Assembly: GCF_010015585.1 (NCBI RefSeq)
Contig: NW_022985070.1
Span: 248,001 to 312,000, forward strand
From: Eremomyces bilateralis CBS 781.70
Lineage: Eukaryota > Ascomycota > Dothideomycetes > Eremomycetales > Eremomycetaceae
Length of the DNA: 64,000 bases
Direction of reading: 5' to 3'
Shown piece by piece: positions 58,571-64,000 of this stretch. Below the pieces are notes generated by a model. The model worked only from the letters and a program-made list of their open reading frames with translations. It was not told the DNA's origin and ran no database searches. Each line of letters starts with the position of its first letter. Positions within the stretch are counted from its first letter, which is position 1. The translations under genes and the position numbers were made by a program.

Positions 58571-60464
58571 TCACTCGATGGTGACACGGACTCCCTTGCT
58601 GTCTGGATGCGCCATCGGTACGAACAAGTCATGGTGATACTTGACATCATCAACAGTAGTTTCGAAAATTTCAAGGTGTGGGAGGACGCGCAGAACCAAT
58701 GCGGTGAGTCCGAGATACAGCTCGCAATACGCCAAACTATGCGATAACCGTTAGTCGAAGTACGACACTATGGTTTCCAAGCTAAAGGCTTATGTTACGA
58801 ATGGAATGGAACCGAGACTTGACCCCAAAGTGGGAAGGAAATTAACGAATGGACAATACGTACTTCATGCCCAGACACTGCCGACTTCCTTTGCCGAAAC
58901 TCATCATATACGGTTCCAGATCTTTCCGTCTTTCTCCCTCCTCATTCAACCACCTCTCAGGCCTGAATTCTCCTGCATCCGGGAAGATTTCTTCATTTGC
59001 ATGGATGTTGTAGCTAGACATGCTTACGAACTGGTTCTTTGGGATCACATACTCTACTTGGACAGGCTCGGAGTCGACGCCGGATTTCGTAGGTAGAGGC
59101 GTATATGTTCCTCTGTAGATAAGCTCCTCGTCCGGAGCTGCACGAGCGAGGCGAGTGCTAACACCGTATGACAGTCGAATTGCTTCCAGGATTGTGGCGG
59201 CCAGATATGGGAGCTGTTCGAGGGCGGACCAGGATGGAAGCTGTCTCGGATCCTTGACTACCGTTTTCAATTCCTTCGTCACCCGCTCGTATATCTCGGG
59301 CTGCGTCTTCAAGTAGAATGTCAGGAGAGAAAGAGTCCAAGCCGTGGTTTCGGTTCCAGCGCCCATCAGACTCGCAGCCTCGGACCCAACCCTTTCCGCG
59401 CTCTTTTCCTCTGCGGGAAGGTCGCTGTTCCACACTTCTGCGAAGATGGTAGATCGCTCGCCCATCATTTTCTCATACGTGCCATTCTCATATGCCTCTC
59501 TCATATTGGCGGCATGTTTTCCAAGGCCCTAGGTCAGATGTTAGGCGGCCATACACGGAGGAGTAGGATTGGATTTTACTATAAACATGGTGTCGATGTA
59601 AAGGGCGAGCTCCTTGGAAAGCATCCTCATTAGAGGTCTGATATACAACTGTTAACTGTTTGTTGTTTGCATGCTTCAAGGATGGCAAGACTTACATAGG
59701 GAGCATGTTCATAGCCTTCACTAAAAGCGGCAGCTGCTTTCCGATGTGATGATTTGCGAGACCTGCATATATGGGCTCCCTCAGATTTGGCTCGAAATCC
59801 TCTTGATCCATGAATCCGCTCTTTTTGCCAAAGCAGTATGTGAAGATAACCTCAGTCGTATAACAGCTATATGCCATCGTGATATCGAATGGCTTACCGG
59901 ATCCGGTCTTGGCTAAGATCTTGTCGGACAACCGTTGGGCAAGGTCATGGATCATCGGTTCCAGTTTAGAGATGCTGCCCTTCGAGAAGAATTTATTCAT
60001 GACACCTCTTCGGAGTCGGTGTATGTTATGGGTTCTAGATCCGAAACCGGTCTTGAGAGCCTTGGGTCCAAAGGTATCTAGGAAATATTGAGACTTATCC
60101 CGACGTCGTGAACCGACCGGGTAGACCTCATCGATGAACTTAGGGTCGTTGCAATGGAGCTCGTTCGGATTAATACGCATGATGGGGCCTAGAGGAACAT
60201 CAGAGACCTCGATTCGGACAGTTTTGCTGCAGGTGGATGCGTACCATATCTCTTGTGTAATTCAACAAGCTTTTCGTTATAGCTCCCGCCCCTGACGACA
60301 TCATAATAGCCCTCGTAGGCAAATGTCATCGCCGCCAGCTTCGGGCCGGGGAATTTGGCCAAAGGATGGAAAGTAGTGCGATAAACCACAAGCACAATCC
60401 ATCCTGCGATATAGAGGCCGACGAGAGCCACGGCCGTCTGCCACGAAAGGAAGAAGGCTGCCAT
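58571..60464 (-). CDS. Cytochrome P450 (trichodiene-oxygenase-like group)
   Basis: This microsomal P450 has 533 residues in five minus-strand exons: 60245-60464, 59696-60188, 59580-59637, 58864-59528 and 58571-58736. The anchor is AVALVGLYIAGWIVLVVYRT, followed by FHPLAKFPGPKLAA (Pro hinge), RINPNELHCNDPKFIDEVYP, MGAGTETTAW (I-helix), EAIR (ExxR), FRPERW and the heme loop FGKGSRQCLGM with the axial Cys. The opening FHPLAKFPGPKLAAMT and RINPNELH pattern is shared with the fungal P450s annotated as trichodiene oxygenase-like; function is not predictable. Exon 3 is short (58 nt) but keeps phase on both sides. No secondary-metabolite synthase lies nearby, so this is not a visible biosynthetic cluster. 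Confidence 0.9.
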
Positions 60465-61667
60465 CTTTTCCTTTTTAGGAGCTTGAAGTCAAGCAGTAAG
60501 TCAAGCGGTGGATTTGTGAAGTCGCAAAAAAGGGCCCTCTGGTGCGGACATGCAGAGGCCTAAAGTTCTCACGTCACTGCATGTTTCCAGTCGATTGCGT
60601 TTCCAGTCACCCTCGAGTCTCGACCTTTCTGACCTTCATGCAAGTGTAGGCGAGAGACCAAACGGCGAGTTTCCACTGGCTATCTTTACTCCTGTCTATC
60701 AGAGCCAACTGCCGACCGGCAGGGAATAGAGGCGAAGGGCCATCAGTCAGAATCCCAATGGACCCCCCTCCTAGGATTAGGGAAGTCCTTAGTGCGCATA
60801 CCGAGGACGGTTGAGTTGATGACCCAGCCAAATGGCGACCTGGGGGTGGGGCAGATCGGTAAAACGCAGGCGACATTATTATTAAATTAGTATCGGACAG
60901 TTCGGACTGCAGGCTGTAGTCGGCCGGCACCAGTGCACGACTCACGAGGGACTCTCCACTCCAGTGGTCTAGTCTCATGGCCTCATATGGGCAAATCAAT
61001 GTCGCTCGCTTGCCCATCAGCTCTGCACTAAGCACGTTAGCATCTTTCGTATGGAATAACGGAATGATGATTGGCTCCTTGTCGGAGAAAACCTGTTCCA
61101 TGCTCAATGCTGTGTTCGATCATGATTCCATGATTCATATATCGGCTCGGTGAAACCGGATATTCCGCTTCCTGACTCTCTCAGGCTAGGGATTCGCGGA
61201 GATAGCATGGCAGTGGACCCCCCACGCTTCACTACATAGTATTCTCCTTCCTAGGGCTCTAGGGTAACTGCGGACCGGTCCCGGGCCTAGCCGTTTGGGG
61301 CCGTGTCTCCGGGTCGCTCATGATTTCATGAACGAAGGATTTCAATATCAAGCTTTCCATTAGCGACTTCCCCGGCTCCAAGTCCAAGCTCGTTCCTTGT
61401 ACTCAACGGCGGTGGCAGAACCACCACAAAAGGATATACATCGACGCTCGACGCCTCTTCAGCAGAGAAAACACGGTGTCAAGCACCTTGGGTACAATCA
61501 AGACAAGCACCATAATACTATAATATTCTCAATATTTGGATTTTCTCCTAGTATGGAGATTAACGGTGATAGCAGTATGTCTGTCAGCAAGTGAACTTTG
61601 AAGCTGCGGAGTAATGACTCGTGTAGTTGTGCGTGGTGGGAATGGAATATTTAGAATTTTGGTCAAG
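60465..61667. other. Intergenic region between P450 and transposon
   Basis: This contains the promoter of the second P450 and the left flank of the Fot1/pogo copy. An open minus frame at 60607-61101 (ATG at 61101) has no recognisable motif and unconvincing composition, so I do not call it. Nothing else was seen. Confidence 0.45.
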
Positions 61668-61790
61668 TAAGTCAACGGACCCACTTTCCGTGCAACCCAG
61701 ATTCCGTGCACCCCTTGAGATAATACGTAGATACTTAGATCGCTTTTGATCAATGAAATAAATTCAACAACACCATCTAATATTATCAGG

Positions 61791-63374
61791 ATGCCTCGTA
61801 TTAATGAAGAGGCTGTCCAACAAGCTATTAATGCTTTTCATGGCCAAGAATTTGACTCGCTGAATAAATGTGCGGATGCGTACGGTATCAAGAGATCTAC
61901 ACTCCGGGACAGACTCAACGGCAACGATTCCCACCAAAATAGTTCGAAGAAACTTCAGAAGTTATCTCTCGAGCAGGAAAAATGGCTGGTCGAATGGATC
62001 CAGGAAGAAGATCTCGCTGCCAGAGCCCCCTCCCATGCAAGAGTACGCCAAATGGCTGAGGCAATTGCACGAGAAAATGGGGATACTACCCCTTGCGGTA
62101 TCGATTGGACTCAGGGATTTCTACGAAGCAATCCGGAGGTAAATACAGTGGTGGGATGATCAATCGAAGCCGCCCGCGTCAATGAAGCTTCAAAAGAGAG
62201 GATCCAAGCGTTCTTTGATACATATCTGCGTGTCTGCGCGGAGTACAACATCAAGATCTCAAACCAGTGGAATTTCGACGAGCCCGGCCTCTCCCTTGGC
62301 TGTAGAACCAACGGGAGAGTAATTGCTTTTGTTCAGACTTCTTCTAAAAGGCGAAAGTAGAGCCATACATGCGTCAAGTCCCCAGAAAATCGAGAATGGG
62401 TCTCAGTGATCGAAGCTGTATCAGCAGACGGCCGAGCAATCTCTCCCTTGGTTGTCTTCAAAGGAAAAACGGTCCAGTCTCCCTAATTCCCTCCTAAGCA
62501 GACAGACATACCAAATTGGCACTATACGAGTTCAGAAAATGCCTGGACTTCGAACGAAATCGGTCCTCAGTGGCTCAAGAAGAAGTTTTTGCCAGAAAGC
62601 AAGCCCATGAACTCCCCGGCAGCGAACGGCGAGCAGGAATGGCGCCTATTAATATGCGACGGGCACGGCTCCCACGCCACGGTCGAGTTCATGAAGTTGG
62701 CCAAGGACAACCGCGTATTCTTGTTGTTTTTGCCCCCCCATTGTTCCTACCTCCTCCAGCCCCTTGACGTCGCGTGTTTCTCGCCCCTAAAGTCCAAATA
62801 TCATAAAGAGCTCTCCCAATTAGCATCATTAGATGATTCCGCACCTGTAAAAAGCATAATTTTATATATATATATATACTCTAAATCCCGAAAAGAAGCT
62901 TTGAATTCGTACAATATTCGTGCCGGCTTCCGTGGAACTGGAATGGTTCCGTTCAACCCAGACAAAGTATTAAATAGCACCCAATTAAACGAGGACCATC
63001 AAATACAACGTCATGTGGCTCCAGAACCCCAATATACTTATGCATTCCGTACGCCTAAAGGCCCCAAAGATATATACGATGCCAAATTAGACGAAATGGG
63101 GGCCCGGGATTTCAGGAGGTTTCAGGGGAAGGTCGCAAAGGCGCTGGCAAAGAAGAACACGGAAATCGCCCGACTCAAAGCCGAACTTCAAAGGGCTGAA
63201 AATACAGTTGCAGACTTAGGAGGGCCTGCTGGCAAGAAAAGGAAACGGGTTCAGCCCAATCTGAACGAACGATTTGTTCAGATTGACCAGATTGTTGCGG
63301 CTCAGGAGGCAGCTAGGGAGAGGGAACAAAAGGCTGCAAAACGCCTTCAAATTAACCCGGAGGAAACGTCTTGA
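61791..63374 (+). pseudogene. Fot1/pogo transposase with three premature stops
   Basis: One frame runs 527 codons from ATG 61791 to TGA 63372-63374, about the length of Fot1 transposase, with no frameshift. It has three internal stops: TGA at 62157, TAG at 62358 and TAA at 62484. The N-terminus has the psq-type helix-turn-helix (AVQQAINAF, SLNKCADAYGIKRSTLRDRL) and a CENP-B-like second DNA-binding part (LSLEQEKWLVEWIQEED). The DDE_1 core keeps all three acidic positions: WNFDEPG, LICDGHGSH and YLLQPLDVA, the last two 35 residues apart. The tail is a basic coiled coil (KGKVAKALAKKNTEIARLKA-like). Each stop could come from CGA, CAG or CAA by one C-to-T change. It cannot make the full protein; transposition in trans is possible. 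Confidence 0.93.
62863..62878. repeat. (TA)8 microsatellite inside the transposase frame
   Basis: A 16-bp TA run encodes LYIYIY between the DDE core and SKSRKEAL of the transposase. It keeps frame and replaces residues that are not TA-simple elsewhere in the gene, suggesting slippage after insertion. Confidence 0.8.
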
Positions 63375-63646
63375 TAATTGCAGAAGGCAATGTTTAAGTC
63401 ACTCTATCAACAATTTCAATTACAGCTATAGAAAAATATATGGTGGTGGTTACATTCCGCAAAATCCATTCGTCTTTGTGTCCTATTGGTGTTGTGGTGG
63501 GGGTGCACGGAAACTGGGTCCGTTGACTTAGAGCTACTCAAGTTACACAAACCCAAGCTGCTGGAATTAATTATGCACGCGTATCCGGTCTTCTGGGACA
63601 AGGGATCACGTGGAACATGAATAATTGTTTCATATTTTCTTCCCCG

Positions 63647-63676
63647 AGTTTGAATGATATCAGTTTGAATGATATC
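63647..63676. repeat. 15-bp tandem duplication
   Basis: The word AGTTTGAATGATATC occurs twice in direct tandem (63647-63661 and 63662-63676), just downstream of the transposon in the 3' flank of the aldehyde dehydrogenase gene. Confidence 0.9.
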
Positions 63677-63824
63677 AGAAAGTCAAAGGCTTGTGCTTTC
63701 GTTCATTATTGCTGAATGCTGATACTAGTCCCTATCGGCTATCGCGATGCTCAGGTCGCGGACATAGGAACCCTACCTCCGTACCCCTGAATGACAATGA
63801 AGGCCATCCCTAACGTTTCTAGAA

Positions 63825-64000
63825 TCAGAGCTTGGAGAACGCGGTCGGTACCTGACCACTCATATCGACCAACGTACTCTTCCCTCTCGTCCACGCCTCG
63901 ATCCCTTTCCGACCGTTCTCCACGCCAACACCACTCATCTTCCACCCACCAACTGCCATCTCAGCCGGTGACTCGCCCCAAGTGTTGATCCAGATGATCC
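63825..64000 (-). CDS. Betaine aldehyde dehydrogenase, C-terminal end
   Basis: Only the last 58 codons are in the window; the gene continues past the right edge. On the minus strand it reads [20 protein letters not shown], then [16 protein letters not shown], then [21 protein letters not shown] and stop (TGA at 63825-63827). This is the conserved C-terminus of ALDH superfamily enzymes of the betaine aldehyde dehydrogenase type, which oxidise betaine aldehyde to glycine betaine with NAD(P)+. The catalytic Cys and cofactor-binding parts lie outside the window. The transposon sits about 295 bp beyond its stop codon. Confidence 0.85.
   Translation of the reverse strand, partial: IIWINTWGESPAEMAVGGWKMSGVGVENGRKGIEAWTRGKSTLVDMSGQVPTAFSKL

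Larger units (their letters stand above)
61668..63530 (+). mobile_element. Fot1/pogo DNA transposon, 1859 bp, full length
   Basis: The element runs 61670-63528 and is flanked by TA at 61668-61669 and 63529-63530, the target duplication of the Tc1/mariner-pogo superfamily. Terminal inverted repeats of 28 bp (61670-61697 and 63501-63528) begin AGTCAACGGACCCA and differ at two positions. Inside the left end the TIR core TTCCGTGCA is repeated directly at 61702-61710. Size, target and transposase type fit Fot1 (about 1.9 kb). Both ends and the TIRs are intact, so the copy is structurally complete but its transposase frame is closed by stops. Confidence 0.95.

Noticed and set aside
57661-60464. NADAR gene plus P450 as a biosynthetic cluster
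   Set aside because: No synthase, transporter or regulator is nearby and the two genes converge; there is no evidence for a cluster.
60607-61101. Open minus frame of about 164 codons between the second P450 and the transposon
   Set aside because: No recognisable motif, odd composition, no splice context, and it sits in a transposon flank; kept only as part of the intergenic entry.

Overview
The window is nuclear DNA of a filamentous ascomycete (Pezizomycotina). Most genes carry short introns (about 45-185 nt) with GT..AG borders and CTAAC/CTGAC-like branch sites. The proteins are typical of that group: a CFEM surface protein, two microsomal P450s, an anoctamin, a Cdc15/Imp2-type F-BAR/SH3 protein and an Aro4-type DAHP synthase. 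A Fot1/pogo transposon is also present. The class cannot be fixed from sequence alone. Exon borders below were read by eye from splice signals, reading phase and family alignment; every multi-exon model keeps frame.

Layout. 1-8.6 kb: LYS1 start (cut by the left edge) head-to-head with the DAHP synthase gene, sharing a promoter with two perfect Gcn4/CpcA boxes; a vacuolar Ca2+/H+ exchanger; a GrpB-fold protein; ESCRT-III DID2. 9.3-22.4 kb: a CYP52-like P450, a Ser-rich orphan, glucosidase II beta, and long stretches without genes, the largest 5.5 kb. 22.5-30 kb: a 1420-residue disordered protein with six 87-bp in-frame repeats, then a relic zone with a decayed protein kinase. 30-35 kb: CFEM protein, GCIP-domain protein, anoctamin. 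35-57 kb: conserved housekeeping genes, mostly in divergent pairs: SLH1/YKT6, OXLD1-like/CENP-P-like, NOT1/F-BAR. 57-64 kb: NADAR protein, second P450, a 1.86-kb Fot1/pogo copy with TIRs and a TA duplication, and the 3' end of a betaine aldehyde dehydrogenase gene cut by the right edge.

Functionally the window mixes amino-acid synthesis (LYS1, ARO4), membrane traffic and contact (DID2, YKT6, anoctamin), ER glycoprotein quality control, RNA and ribosome quality control (SLH1, NOT1), cell division (CENP-P-like, F-BAR) and accessory oxidation (two P450s). I see no operon-like or clearly new multi-gene system. The most unusual signals are the TAAGGCAA clusters in three neighbouring divergent promoters, the 16-nt microexon in the Ca2+ exchanger, the 87-bp coding minisatellite, and a transposase broken only by stops that C-to-T changes would explain.
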